From Erythrophleum ivorense (lineage: Eukaryota > Streptophyta > Magnoliopsida > Fabales > Fabaceae): a DNA stretch of 64,000 nucleotides. The notes beneath the pieces were generated by a model. That model did not search any database and had not been told where the DNA came from. It saw nothing but the letters and a program-made list of their open reading frames with translations. This document shows positions 13,396-25,760 of the stretch, one piece after another; positions within the stretch are counted from its first letter, which is position 1, and every line of letters starts with the position of its first letter. Made by a program: the position numbers and the translations under genes. The stretch lies in assembly GCA_026724425.1 (NCBI GenBank), contig JAIUCV010000007.1:19869286-19933285 (forward strand), read 5' to 3'.

Positions 13396-13440
<45 letters not shown>
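13388..13440. repeat. Compound microsatellite (GT)n(AT)n(GTAT)n
   Basis: Adjacent GT, AT and GTAT tracts inside unit 2. The matching place in unit 1 lacks them. Confidence 0.9.
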
Positions 13441-13866
13441 TAACTCAGTAGGCTAGAGTCTTACACGCAATGGCCCAGCTTTATCAAATTGTATATAACA
13501 ATTTTCCTTTTATAAATTTTTGTTTTATGTTTTTGTTTTTCTGGCGATAGTTTTCACGGCGTCATCTTTCTGTGTAATCCTGCTTCTGGGAAGTTGCCTA
13601 CAGCACCGTTGAGGGAAACGATAATAACGTCACCTTATGTGTTTTATGTATGCTTCATGGGAATTATTATTACTACTACTACTACATGGCATGGAGACGC
13701 TTATTTCACAAGTGTGATAAACATACATTCGTTGTGAATAAACTCAATCTCTTACTTGCAGACGTGGGTAGCCTATACAGCGTAGGACGTAAAATGCTTT
13801 CAGATTTTATATTATATTTTTTTCAGTACATTTTATATCTTGTTACGTCTTTGAAGTTTTGAGATC

Positions 13867-15309
13867 CAATGGTCCCAAATTTGTCACATGGAAGCATGGA
13901 TGGATGCTTGCTTTTAAGCCCAAATCGTTTCATTAAATGAAATGTTGCATTTTCTACCAATATATCATAGGCATTTTAATCTTGACTGTTGAGCATTTGG
14001 ACAATGTAGATTGAGACACGTGGCATGCAAACCTACATTGAAGCTTCACCGTTGATGAAATAAATGGCTATGATCGTCCTTTTTCAAATAAAATACGAGA
14101 ATTGAGTCATTTATCTCCATCTTCAGCTAACCTATATTCCTTTTGTGTTTTTTCTCCATTTTGGCACCAAGTTTGTCATCATCAACTGGGAGGAAATATC
14201 AGATGCAAAGAGATTTTTCCTCTATCACAAATTTCCTTCCAGTTTAGACATCTATTTAAGGTTAAAAAAAAGCTGACTTTTTTCTTCTTTTACGATAAAC
14301 AATATTTTGATGTAACGGAAAATATTTTTTCATATATTTTGAATGAAAATTTTAATTTTTTCCTTTCTTGCTATATCATTGCAATTCTTCCCTCCAATTA
14401 ATCCCTCTTTGTTATATTAAAAAAAAAACTTTTCTTGTATGATGAAAAATATTTTATTGTAAAAGGTTATGTATGAAAAAAAAATTATTACTTTGTTCAA
14501 AGTAAAAAACCTTTTATAAAGTTAACCTTGTAATATTTTTTTTTGAAGCCATATTTTAATTTTGAGTCATAATCATTATTAAAAGCCTTATATGAAGTTG
14601 CTAGACTTCATTTATTTTGTCATCCAATACATTAAGTTTATTAGGTTTTATTTGGTATGGATTAAAAAAAGACTAATTGATTGATTTACTTTGAATTAGT
14701 TTTTGTCTGCAAAACTAATTGAAAGACTTTAGAAGGAATCTGAAGGTCATTGATAACTTTATCAAGATTCTTTAATCATGTAAGTGTTAGTTATATATAT
14801 ATATATATATATATATCTAAGCATGTTTACAATATTCTAAAATAATTATGGAATTGTTATAAATCCATCCATTATGGTGGATGTCCTTTTAGTTTCTAAA
14901 TCCTCAAATTCATTGAAAAGTATATTATAATCCTATTCTTTATGTGGATGATCATCTCCTTCAAGAATTATAACCATTAGGTTTCAAGAATTATAACTCT
15001 TCTTCTCATATTCTTTTAAGAATGTGTAACTCTTGTGATATTGATTTCTCACATTTATGCCCTACTTTACGGTATATTATTTTACATTTAGGATGTGATC
15101 TTTTGGAGTTACAAATTTGTACATATAAATATCTATCCTATTTACATTGAGAATGAGGAATAGAAAATTTGAGAAGTATTTTTCATATTCTATATTTTCT
15201 CTAAATATTTTATTCTCTATCTCTTGAGTTGTTTCAAAATAAATTTGATTTTCAAGGAATTAAGTGCACCTAATTGTTCGTCATTCGAAAATACTAAATT
15301 TTAATCAAG
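13867..15309. other. Intergenic DNA between flank block and FAR1 pseudogene
   Basis: No exon of the membrane-protein gene was found here, although the flank order would predict one. Contains an ACGTGGC element near 14018 and a (TA)n run at 14791-14816. No gene is supported. Confidence 0.45.
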
Positions 15310-16215
15310 TTTGAAACTTAAAGTGAGAATGGTATTTGATATCTTAAAAGCAATTTGAAAGTTCTAGGTTGATTATGGTGGGAAAGTTGGATTTGAAGTT
15401 AGAAAGCTATACATAACAAGAATAAGAATGGCTCCATAACTACATGCAGATTTGTGTGTTACAAATAAGGAGTTTGACATAGAGACAAGAGAGATAATCT
15501 AATTATCAATTCTCAACTAGAGACCAAAACTAGTTGCTTAACAAGGATGGGAGTCACACGTAGGTGAAAAATTTAGAGTGCATGATTTTGTGGAAAACAA
15601 AATTATGAACTTTATCTCCCAAAAACCACCTACATATTGACATTTCAATATAAGGTATCTAATGTTCAAACTTATCAAATTGAGTTGACAGATGAATCTG
15701 GACTCTAACAAAGATCATCATTTGAGTTGATGAGTAGACAAGTAGGAAGAAGAGTTACTTTAGGCTATACTCGCTTGGACTAAAAGAATTATTTTCGCAC
15801 CAAGAGACAGATGTGTTTGATGGATGGGGAAGTAGGTTATTTGTTTGAATACTTCTAATGGCAACTATTGGAAAATCTATCATTTTATTATATGTACCAA
15901 ATAGATATAAATGATAAAATAACTAATGTATTTTGGTTTGATGTAAGGATATGTATTGATTATACTTACGGTGATGTGATTTGCCTTAACATAATATATT
16001 GTACATACTGCTTATATAGACTATTTGCTTTGTTCACTGTATTCAATTACTATGGAAGAGTAATAATCTTTAGGGTGACGTTATTATATGACAAGACAAT
16101 TAAGTCATTCATGTAATTGTTTAAAACTTTTTTTAAAGTCCACTATAAAAAAATCACAAACTATATATATTTACTAGCATCAAACAATGGTTAAGGCAAT
16201 ACAAACTATATTTAC
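15310..16215 (+). pseudogene. FAR1/FHY3-related pseudogene, N-terminal two thirds
   Basis: The reading frames, interrupted by many stops, follow the FAR1-RELATED SEQUENCE family, plant transcription factors derived from Mutator-like transposases. The FAR1 DNA-binding region is at about 15318-15600 (VDYGGKVGFEVRKLYI, then RVHDFVENKI). The linker includes LGYTRLD near 15765. The transposase-like core is at 15868-16110 (MENLSFYYMYQIDINDKITN, VFWFDVR, LLYDKTIKSF). Further core relics (FKTFFKVHYKK) follow to about 16200. The SWIM zinc finger is missing; the copy ends where the downstream-flank block begins. It is related to the minus-strand FAR1 pseudogene at 53.6-55.4 kb (both read LLENLSFY). Not functional. 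Confidence 0.8.
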
Positions 16216-17339
16216 CCTTTTAATTGTAGCCTATCTTGCAAAAAAGTTTTTACATAATTGATCACATGCTCAATTTGCCTTCCAGGTTTCCACTTCGCTT
16301 CAGGTGGTCAGTTGAGGTCAGATGGGTATTCTCCCAACGTGGTAACTTAATTAACTACCCCCAAGAAAAAGAGAAAAGAACAGAGACAAAGGCTACATTT
16401 CAGAGTAAAAAAAGTACGGAGACTCAAAAATGGCTTGGAATTACACTACGAAGACTCATTTCCACGGCATTCAAGGACGATGAAGAGTAAATTTCGTAAT
16501 GAAATTGAAATTAGGAATTATTTTTCAATATATATATATCAAAACCCAGCAAGCTGAACTTCTACCTGTTTTTTCGCTCTGGGGATCTGTAAGTAGAGGC
16601 ATACTATAAATCTCAACAAACATCATATTAAACCACTTCAATAAAAGGAAAAAATTCTAGTGCCATCAATATAAAGAGATAAAAGCATACATCAATCTAT
16701 CTTCTCCACATAGAAAAAGCTTCTACTTGATTTTCAGCGTCAAAAAACTAACTCTATCTGAACAAACATCACGAGCTCCACCTTTCAGTCTACCAAATCT
16801 ATATTTATAGCCTAGTTCAACAACTTGGAAGCACTAAGCCACTCACGAGTCACGACTGACCACACAAATATAACCCTCAACATCTAAGGACACTTGGGCC
16901 TTGGGCCCAAAATATCATGTCGTAATATAATATGTAACAAGATATGAAACAAACAAGAAATATATACCACACTATTCAAAATAAATAAAATTTTTATTTT
17001 TTAAAAAATATAAAATATTAATCGCACACAGTAAAAATAACGCGCAACAAATTGCAATAATATTGGGGGAAAAAAGCAACTTAAAAAAAAGCTAACTTTA
17101 ACACATTTTAATTCTAGGCCTATGAAGATTCAAAAGTAATGTTAAAATAGTTAGATCAATTTCCAACATCGTTATTGTTAAAATAATAAATAAATAGGTG
17201 AATTATCATATAAATAGACAAATGATGTGAATTTTAAGCTTTTTTGAACAAAAAATTTAAAATTTTATCTGCCAACTTTTATCAATTATTTTCCTATAGA
17301 AAGTATTACAAGTAACTAAACGGTATTACGTATTTGAGG

Positions 17340-17370
<31 letters not shown>

Positions 17371-17684
17371 CATAGTGGTAGATTAAAAAGACAAAACATT
17401 CTACCCAAAAAAAAAAGGAAAAAAGAATTGTGAGGGAAAAAAAAAAATCAAAAGGCGCAGGTGGTGGGTAGTGGTTTAAGGTAGATAACAAAAGAAGCTA
17501 GATTTTCTATTCCTTAATTTTCTTTTGGCTTTTATTTCTGTCCTTTAATTTTATTTAATTTTTAAAATTTAATTTTTATTCTTTAATTTTATTTTTTTAA
17601 TTTGATCTTTTTAACTTTATTTAAAGTTTCACTTTTATCATTTAATTTAATTTATTAACTTACTTCAAGAAAAATATAAATTTA
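16216..17684 (+). repeat. Downstream-flank block, copy 1
   Basis: Aligns with 48340-49700 in the same orientation. Shared stretches include 'acatgctcaatttg', 'ctctggggatct', 'aaaccacttcaataaaagga', 'ttggaagcactaagccactcac' and 'ctgccaacttttatcaatta'. At the other locus this block lies about 0.75 kb downstream of the membrane-protein gene. Conserved GC-richer islands may be exons or UTR of an unrecognised neighbour; no frame is kept in both copies. The (TA)n run at 17341-17363 is specific to this copy. Confidence 0.75.
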
Positions 17685-18772
17685 GGCCTTGCTTGGTAAC
17701 TCCTCTAAAGTGAAAACTGAAAGGGATAGCGTGTGTTGAGTTTGGTAGCAAGAAAATGGAGGGGAAAGGGAGAATTGGGTTCTACTCAGATCGGCACCAT
17801 GTTAGTGAAATTTCCATTCTACCCCTATGATTCCATAGCACGAGACATCCTTTACAAGTCTAGTCTGTCCCATATGTATTTGTGTGGTCCTTCCCTCCAT
17901 TTTGCCCTCAATTTGGCGCACATGATGGGTCCAGTTCGTCAATGGTAAATGTGTCGAGGAAACCTTGAAGGCAATGCTGAAAGAAGTTGTGGGATTGGTA
18001 TAGAAACAGAGCAATCCATTTCTCTATCTTTTCCCCATGTTCTTGTGAATTGTTTTTTCAAATGTTTGTTGCTTGTGTCACCTTTTTTTTTTTTTTTCTA
18101 ATTTTTCATCATGCTTATGCTAGCTAGCGAGGGCTCTTGGTTTTTATTTTTTTATTTTATCTTTGGTGTTGGGATTTTCCAGTTCTGTTTCATTTGTTTC
18201 CTTCATTTTCTCTTCTTCTTTCTTTTTGTTTTCCTCTACGGTGTATGATTTTGCTTTAGAGTTTTTCATTGGCTGGAATTTTGCTGTAGGAAAACGTACC
18301 ACTTGAGGAGGTTTTTCAATCCATTGATACATATTTAAAAATTATTCCATAAATGCAATTGCTTTAGAGTGATCACAATATGTTTTTGGGGATATTATAT
18401 TTTTATTATAATATAATTAATTATTAAATATAAAACCATATTTTTATTACATAATTATTTAAAATATTAATTTATTTAGTAATTAACAGTTTTAAAAAAA
18501 TTAATTTAATGTTTATATAATTAATAAATATAATTATAATAATAAATCAATTAAAATTAATAAAATATTATTTCAGACTTAAGTTTTATTTTGTTTGGTC
18601 ATTTCCTACTATCCACTTTTCATTCCTTCAATTTTTTTTTATTGATCATATGATTGGAAAAGTATTTCATTTCTTTTACAAATCATACCAAACAAATACG
18701 ATTCTTGTTCATTCCATTTAACATTCATTTTTTTATTTTTATTAAAACAATTTTTACGTATCAAATGGAGCC
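17685..18772. mobile_element. Candidate PIF/Harbinger-type non-autonomous element
   Basis: The left end reads GGCCTTGCTTGGTAAC. The right end, reverse-complemented, reads GGCTCCATTTGATACG: 8 of 16 identical, most differences being transitions. Both ends are flanked by TTA, the target duplication typical of Harbinger/Tourist elements. The start resembles the GGCCTTGTTT.. ends common in plant Tourist elements. The ~1.1-kb interior encodes no recognisable transposase. Confidence 0.45.
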
Positions 18773-18775
18773 TTA

Positions 18776-20991
18776 GCGAGGGACATTTTCCCTCACTAAT
18801 TAAAACATGAGGGAAAAACAAACAAGCAAATACTCTTGCCAAATTTTGTGATCAATTTGTAAGGGAAATTTCCCTTGCTAAAATTTAATGGTTATAATCT
18901 ATCAAATCACATGCATTCAACTGATACAAGTCACTTCCTCTTAATAATGCAAATTCAGAACATATCAAATATGATAAAAATACTATGGCTAGATGGCTTA
19001 TATGACTCCACTCGATCACTTGATTTGAGAGTCATTATTAACTTACCTTTTAAAATTATATAAATGGAACCTTCCCTCCCTCCCCCCTCGGTAATAAGGG
19101 AAAGGGGTTCGAATTCAACCTCAAAATCCTAGAAAAATAAACTCCAAAGCGTCTTACTCTATTCCACAATGAATATAGGATGGATTTTTTTCCATCTATA
19201 CCGTGATCCAAACTAAAACAGTAGATAATGAAGTAGAATTAACTCATGTTTATAGTGTGATGTAATCTATTTTAAGTAACTTTGGTGAGTCTACTTAAAT
19301 CATACATATTCAAATTAAGTACCATGATAGTATATAATTTGTTACATTACCAAAATTTAACAACATAATAAAGAAAGTTTTAAAAGAGAGAATAAATTAA
19401 AATTTGTTATTTTAGGAACCCAATTACAAACTTATAGGAATCAAATTAAAAATTAAGTAAAATAATAAGGACTTAAAAAGTAATTTAACAAAAAGCTTAT
19501 TAAAAACTAGCTATTTAGTGCATAATGAATAATCTTGTATTCAATTTTATAGAAACTCTACTTCTCAAGTAAAAATTTTGTGCCATTATATCTATTTTGA
19601 TGTCTTAATTAATTCTTTATTCTTATTTAATTTTAATTTATTTTATTATGAAACCATCTTTCATTATCTTACCACATTCTAATTCAGTATAAGTCGGATG
19701 TTACAGTTTGCGAGAGTGTCTTTAATTATTGCAAATATATAGCAACTTCACTCTTATCAAAAGAGGGAAAGGCTTCAACATTCAAATCTTTGCTTCTTTT
19801 ATCTTTCCTTTTACTGGTTTTGGCCGAGAGATATGATAAAGGGAACTAAACTTTTTTAATCCATATAAATACCATTTAATACTTCTGCCAGGGTTCGATG
19901 AAAAGCGACTCCAACATATTGTAATATAACGTATTTTAAAAGGCTCGGTTGACAGGACGGTCAGAGGTTCAGCGTCCAGCGCCTTTTTCTGATTTGGGAA
20001 GAGAAAAAATGTTTATTATAATGCTTCTTGTCTCAGCTCACTTTATCTCTTGTACCTTATTTTGTCTTTAGCAGTATAGCCAAAATTTTGCAGGCTTTCG
20101 GGTTTTTTACATAAAATATTAATATTTTAGTTTTATAACCCTCAAATAATTGTATCATAAGATAATTGGGCTTAGTGAAACGGCCAACAAATCTCACTTT
20201 ATTACAAAGATAGAAATTAAATTAACAATTTTTAGAGTCATAACCCATCAATTACAAATTATTAAATTATAAAAATTAAAAAATATTCAACCTAAACTTA
20301 TTCATGTATACATATTTATTTAGTAATTAATTCAAATGAGCCATTAGTGACTCGCTTCTCTATAAAGTATTCTCTCGTATTGTGTTTGGTACTCTGTAAA
20401 GAAGATCGCTAGCAATGGAATGATTTCAAAAACAAAAGAAAGTGAACAATCCCTGTTTTGCCATTATGACGATTATTCAACTTATTTTTTTAATTATTAT
20501 TATTTTAAATAAAGATACAAATGTTATTTTTCATATCATTTGTCTTTTTTTTTTTTTTTCATTTTTATTCCCTTAATCACCTTTCTCGTGTACTAAAGCG
20601 CAACTTATAGTTTCATTTGTATATACCCATGCTTCCAAGTAAGAGATTGAGCTCATTGACAATGAGGGCAGCTGGTAATTAGGGTGGGCAGTTTTCGGAG
20701 GTCGGAATGACAAAGTGTGGCTGTAGATGGTGCAAAAGTGTTTCCGTCAGAGAACAGAGAGGTGCATATGGATTAGGGCATGTGTGAGTGAGAGGGTTAA
20801 GGAGAGAGAGCTGGGGAGGAGGATCAGTAGAATTCTATTGTAAACCATTCTACTCTCAAACATAACATAAGTTTTTTAAACTATGAGGACCAAAAAAAAA
20901 AAAAAAAGAATAATAATAATAACCTAAACTTATTCATACATTACATATTTATAACTGACCAAGTCAACTCCAGATATGTGAGCATTTTCTT
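18776..20991. other. Intergenic DNA with a short gene-flank relic
   Basis: About 19255-19320 (gtaatctattttaagtaact..gagtctactta) resembles 47860-47915, just downstream of the membrane-protein gene, so this may be another fragment of the duplicated locus. The rest is AT-rich with poly-T and poly-A runs. No coding region is supported. Confidence 0.4.
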
Positions 20992-21300
20992 CTAAGTAAG
21001 GAAAGTGACTTGCTTCTCAATGAAAGTATTGTCCTGTAGTTTCATTTGTACTGGAGAATATGTGACAAAGGCATTGAACAATTTAATTTCTTGGAACAAC
21101 GTGGTTGCAGCTTCCACCATTAAGAGAACCCATATGGTGGATGCAACAATGTCCAACAATGGGGTTAAGATTATGAGTAGCAGCACAACGACAAAATTTC
21201 CAATAAGTGGACCAAACGTTTTAATGATAGGAAGATAATAGATACCTCTCTTCTGAGCTCAGAGTCGTCCATGTTACAGCCATATCGTGATAGATCGGAG
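20992..21300 (-). pseudogene. Truncated paralogue of the 199-residue membrane-protein gene
   Basis: On the minus strand, 21240-20992 encodes a C-terminal half clearly related to that protein: IKTFGPLIGNFVVVLLLIIL, then MVEAATTLFQEI, against VKTFGPLIGILVVVLL and TVEAATTSLKEI. Immediately upstream lies the end of exon 1, with 'gagctcagaagagag' followed by the donor-like GTATCTATTATC; the intact gene has 'gagctcaggagaaag' then GTATCATATTATC. Nearly all of the intron and the first half of exon 2 are deleted, so the exon-1 end runs into mid exon 2 at a shared TTCC. Beyond the conserved part the frame diverges from the intact gene. Not expected to make the family protein. Confidence 0.75.
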
Positions 21301-23489
21301 AGAAGGGTGTAAGGAGAAAAAGAAAATAAATATGAGAAAATGTTACAGTGGCATGACTGCAACTTCCCAGAAGCACAAAAAGCGTTCAAAAGGAATGTTC
21401 CACATCATAATCGTCGCATCTCCAAAGTCAAACCAAGCCAACCGTCAAGCCCTGTAAAAACCACTAATATGTATTGAGTTTTTCGTTCTTTACGATTCTA
21501 CCGAGATTAAGGAATCTGAAACCAAAATTCTGAAGTGTAGTTTGTGCGGTTCTGGAAATGGCTTGTTGAAAAACAAAAATGAACATTTTCTTGGCTGCCA
21601 GAACTTCTTAAACTCACAAGTCATTGAGAGATTATGTTTAGTTGGGCATGGAAATAAAATTAGATAGAATCCAAATATGCAACTCTTTGTTGTAAAATTG
21701 ACGGTAAAATTGGACGAAGTGGAAAAGGAACAAAGATAATTCCGCTCTTGCCCCACCTATTTGTCTTGATGATAGGTCACTTAGATATTCAATTAATTAT
21801 AAGTGAGTTATTGCTTATTCACTTTACTTCGTGCTTTCTACACTGAGCTTAACTCTAATTAGCCCAATTAACAATGTGAAGTTGTAGTATTATTTTATAA
21901 GGATTTTCTGGGTTTGGTTGATTCATGTTGTGACATTTTTAATTATACTCTATTTTTTGAGTAAAATTTAATGATAAAAAATTATAAATTTTATATAATA
22001 CCGTCTCTCGAATCAATCTGTGACCTTGTACAAATTCAGAGTTTAGACTAAAATACCTTACTTTTTAAGAAGGTAGGTATACTCTTGCAGTTTTAAAAAC
22101 TTTAGTTCTATTGGCATTTGGCACTCATATTTTAAATTAATAAGGGAATCTCGCATAATATTTAAGATCTAACGCAACCCTAATTCAAAATTATACTAAG
22201 TGAATTTTATCCCAAAATTAAATTATAAGACAAAATCTAATTGAAAGTAATAATGAGTACCCAACATTATATGAGTACCAAAAATAAATTTATTATATAC
22301 ATCGATGTAGCAACCGCAAGAGACAAGCGTTACGGTTTTGGCTCGTAATTTTTAATAAATTTAATTTATTCGTTATTTTTGTAAAATTCAATGAATATTG
22401 TTAACAAAATAATTTTGAGAAGAAAATTTAAATCAAACATGTTAATACTAATTAATAAATGTTCAGTAAAATTTTATTTTAAGAAAGTTGTAACTTTTTA
22501 GAATTAAAAATTTTAAATTTCTCTAATTTCAGCTGCTTGAAGATAAAATTATAATAGATGTCCCCAAGGGCAAGCGCCTTTTTACTTAATTTAGAGAAAG
22601 AAGTGGAAACCATATGTGATATATGTTAGACAAGTAACAATACCTTAGAAGGCAGTAAATTGGGTGTTTATTAAAACTTAGATTATTTTTCAAATTATTC
22701 TTCAAAAACTTTGTTATTAAGATTACTTTGAAGATTATTAAATAAACAAACAATTATATCAATAAAAAAAACTTTATATTAATATTTGAAATATGAAAAA
22801 CACAATCTCTATTTCCAAAACAAAGCACTTGACATTTTATATTTAAACTTGATGCAAAAATTTATTTTCAAGTGAATTACAACAATTTTACAATCTTTTC
22901 AACAATTGGTTTACTTAAAATAGATACAAAAGATTGTATCTAACAACAAATAATCAATACTTGATACAAAATATTAACATAAAAACAGAGCTCCAATTAA
23001 GCAACTTTAAATGTAAAGAGTATAAGGAAAAAGAAGGAAAAATCCAATATTTATTTAGGTTCTTGATAAATTTCTACTTAAGATTTCTCCTCTAATTCTA
23101 TAAGTTTAATTAGGTAATTTTGAGCCTTTACAATACCCAACTCAATCTAGAGTTATTTATCACTCGAAAATAGCGTACTCCTCACTTTTTAAAGAATAAA
23201 CACAACAAGAGCTTCCTCACTCTTTATTTCCCTTACAAGAGATACACCACCCTTGCCTTACAATGACTTTAGAAAAATAACAAGATGACACTCTAAGAAC
23301 TCAAAGACATTGATTTGCAAGTTTTGGCTCAAGAATAATGATTTCTCTTTCTAAGGCTCAAGAACAAGTTAAAGATCATATTATACATTTGGTTTTACTC
23401 TAAAACATGTTTGGAAGGTTATATTTATAGGGCTTTATGAAATATAACTATTTGGGATTAGAAAGAGCCATTACATACTTAAAAAAAGC
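21301..23489. other. Intergenic DNA, no gene supported
   Basis: The part at 21340-21390 still shows faint similarity to the flank block (on the minus strand 'tgcttctgggaagttgc', as at 13582). The remainder is AT-rich without recognisable genes or element ends. Confidence 0.45.
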
Positions 23490-24829
23490 TATTCTTGATG
23501 CTACCAATCGACTGCCATTCAAAATATGATTGTTAAAGTTGAATTTTTAGTGGACCAATTGATTGATGATCGAAGAACAGTTGATTAGTAGTGTCTAAAG
23601 AGCACTAAGCGCCATTGTGGGCAAGGCCGATCGACTAATTTCAAGGCCAACCAACTTATTAGCATAAACTCAACTTCAAATGGTCATATCTCTCTCATTT
23701 AAACTATGTCTTAAGTGAATGACATATCTTTAAAAAAAAAACTCTGAGTCTATTTACTAATGCTATGTTTCATTTTCAAACTCCATATATTTTGTGAGAT
23801 ATGAACAAAAGAGTAACCAAATGTCAAAATAGAATTTTGTGCATAATCCATATCTTACTATTCGATTTTAAATAATTATAACATTTTTATTTGAACTTCT
23901 TTTTTAGCAAATGACCCATTTTTAGAAAGTCCTTTGAGTTTGTTTTCAAATGAAATAAGTTTCATATTAAAAATCTATATGGTTTGTGTAATATAATAAA
24001 AATAGTGATTTGAAAAAAAAAACTATATCTAATTATCTTTTGGGTTTAAATACATATTTTGAGAACCAAAATATTGAGTCAATAAATGAAAATTTAAATA
24101 ATTGAATTTCACATAAAAACTCCCAACTTATTCTAAATATATCTATTTGAGTTAATTAGCTATTTTGATGTAACAAAACTTCCAAATCTACAAATCTTTA
24201 GGTTTTTCAATTCTCGGAGCATCCTTTCTTTATGCTTGCCATTTTTTTGAGTAAAGCATGATATTGATATTCTATTCTTACTTCAATGTTCACTCTTCTT
24301 CCTTTAAATCATCCTAGATGAAAGATATTTGACTTACAAATCAAATAATTAGTCCAATTCACATTTCTCAATATGTATGACATAATAGCATTTAATGTAA
24401 TATGAATAATCTTATCGCATGTGTGATTCTTATAATTCATACATCTTATTTAAAGTATATATATAGCCTTAAAACTTATCATATATATTACAAACAAACA
24501 TATCTTGTACATAAAAGATAAAGCATGATTTAAGAATAAGGTATTAAGAGTTAATAATTGAATAAATAAGTATATATTAATACTATATTTATCAACAATT
24601 TTCATCATCAAAACTTATATAACATAATTAGGGCAAGCAATCTTTTCTCATGCATGTAGTTTTTAACAATCAAGTAAGCACATATTTGTAATTTATTTCT
24701 CACACATTTGTCATACATTTATCATCATTAAAACTTATAACATAAAACCTTAGAATTAACAATATATAGATATAAGCAACTAACATTCTTCTACCACACA
24801 AAGGTTTCCTTCTTTTGTCCCATCAACCT
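23490..24829. repeat. Dispersed repeat, copy B
   Basis: Partner of 1-1605, same orientation, ending at the same 'atcaacct' boundary. It carries a single copy of the ~220-bp unit that is doubled in copy A. No coding sequence. Confidence 0.6.
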
Positions 24830-25149
24830 ACTACTTAGAGCCATCAAAATAGGTTGAACCTACAAGGTTAACGCATTTAACCTACTATTTTTGTGGGTTA
24901 GGTTTGCATGTTTCATGAGCTATCAATAGTATGGTCATTCTAACCTAGCCTGTTTAACCCATAGGTTAACTAGGCTAGCCTGTATAATTTGAAAGCTACT
25001 TCTTTATTTATTTTTTAACTCTAAAAAGTTAAAATGGCAAAATGCCATAGGCCAGCTTATGATGGAACCCACAATGCAACATTTTTTCTTGTTTGAATCC
25101 AAACCGCATTGGACACACAATGCTTTTTAAATGTCATAGCCTTCATACC
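24830..25149. other. Unassigned segment after repeat copy B
   Basis: Contains inverted wording around 'aacccataggttaactaggctagcctg'. No gene; origin unknown. Confidence 0.3.
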
Positions 25150-25760
25150 TTACAAGAAAATAATAAAATTCTTGTGGATTTTTTTGTGTGAGAAAAACTC
25201 CGAAATTCTATAAGAAAATTCTCATAGATTTTGGATTGTGAAGAAATAATTGTAAGAATTCATAATTCTCACAAAATTTTTTTATGAGAACACCAAAAAA
25301 GTTCTATGAGAATTTTTTTTTCAAAAGTTATAATAAAAGTTGTGACTTTCTTGCAAAACTTTCACAATAATTTATTGGAAGGACCAACAAAATAATTTCA
25401 AAAATTTTTTTGTTCTCGTGACATTTTACCATGGGAACACAAAAAAGTTTGTAATTTTTTTTGTTCTCAATAATTTATTATGAGAGCACAAAAAAAATTT
25501 GCAAATTTTTTTATGATTCTCCCAATAATTTATCACAAGAACACAAAAAAGTAAAAAAAAAAATTGGATTCTCACATATTTTATCATGAGAACCTTGTGA
25601 ATTTTGGAAAATTTTTCTAGCATTCTGGTTTTTTACCATGAAAACACCAAAAAAAAAAACTAAAATTCTGTGTTCTTACAATAAAATATTGCAAGAACAC
25701 TCCAAAAAAAAAAGTTCAAATTTGCAACATTTTCACAAAAAGAAATCCCACCAGAATGGT
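25150..25760. repeat. Degenerate AT-rich short repeats, possible CACTA subterminal region
   Basis: Begins TTACAAGAAAA. About five imperfect copies of a 'tttta(t/c)cat(g)agaacacaaaaaa' motif follow at roughly 60-80-bp spacing. Dense imperfect subterminal repeats next to a TACAAGAAA-like end are typical of CACTA (En/Spm) elements, but a clean CACTA terminus is not present. Confidence 0.35.

Larger units (their letters stand above)
12295..13866 (+). repeat. Segmental duplication, unit 2 (upstream-flank block)
   Basis: Tandem partner of 10203-12294, shorter because it lacks the MITE-like and 45-bp insertions. It ends with 'ttatatcttgttacgtc', matching 'ttaaatcttgttacgtt' of unit 1. Its 12770-13110 part also matches the flank at 45050-45250. 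Confidence 0.8.

Noticed and set aside
14010..14025. ACGTGGC G-box/ABRE-like motif
   Set aside because: A single short motif without an adjacent gene; expected by chance in this length.
17733..18014. Overlapping open frames on both strands inside the Harbinger-like element
   Set aside because: No transposase or Myb-like motif; overlapping frames on both strands are typical of non-coding GC-richer islands.
19095..19125. 'ggggttcgaattcaacc' resembles a tRNA/SINE B-box
   Set aside because: No A-box at the right distance upstream, no acceptor-stem pairing and no poly-A or short-repeat tail.
21490..21756. 88-codon open frame on the minus strand
   Set aside because: No motif, no splice support, no counterpart at the intact gene locus; likely chance.
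25150..25760. CRISPR-like short repeats
   Set aside because: Repeats are imperfect, AT-rich, irregularly spaced, and the genome is plant nuclear.
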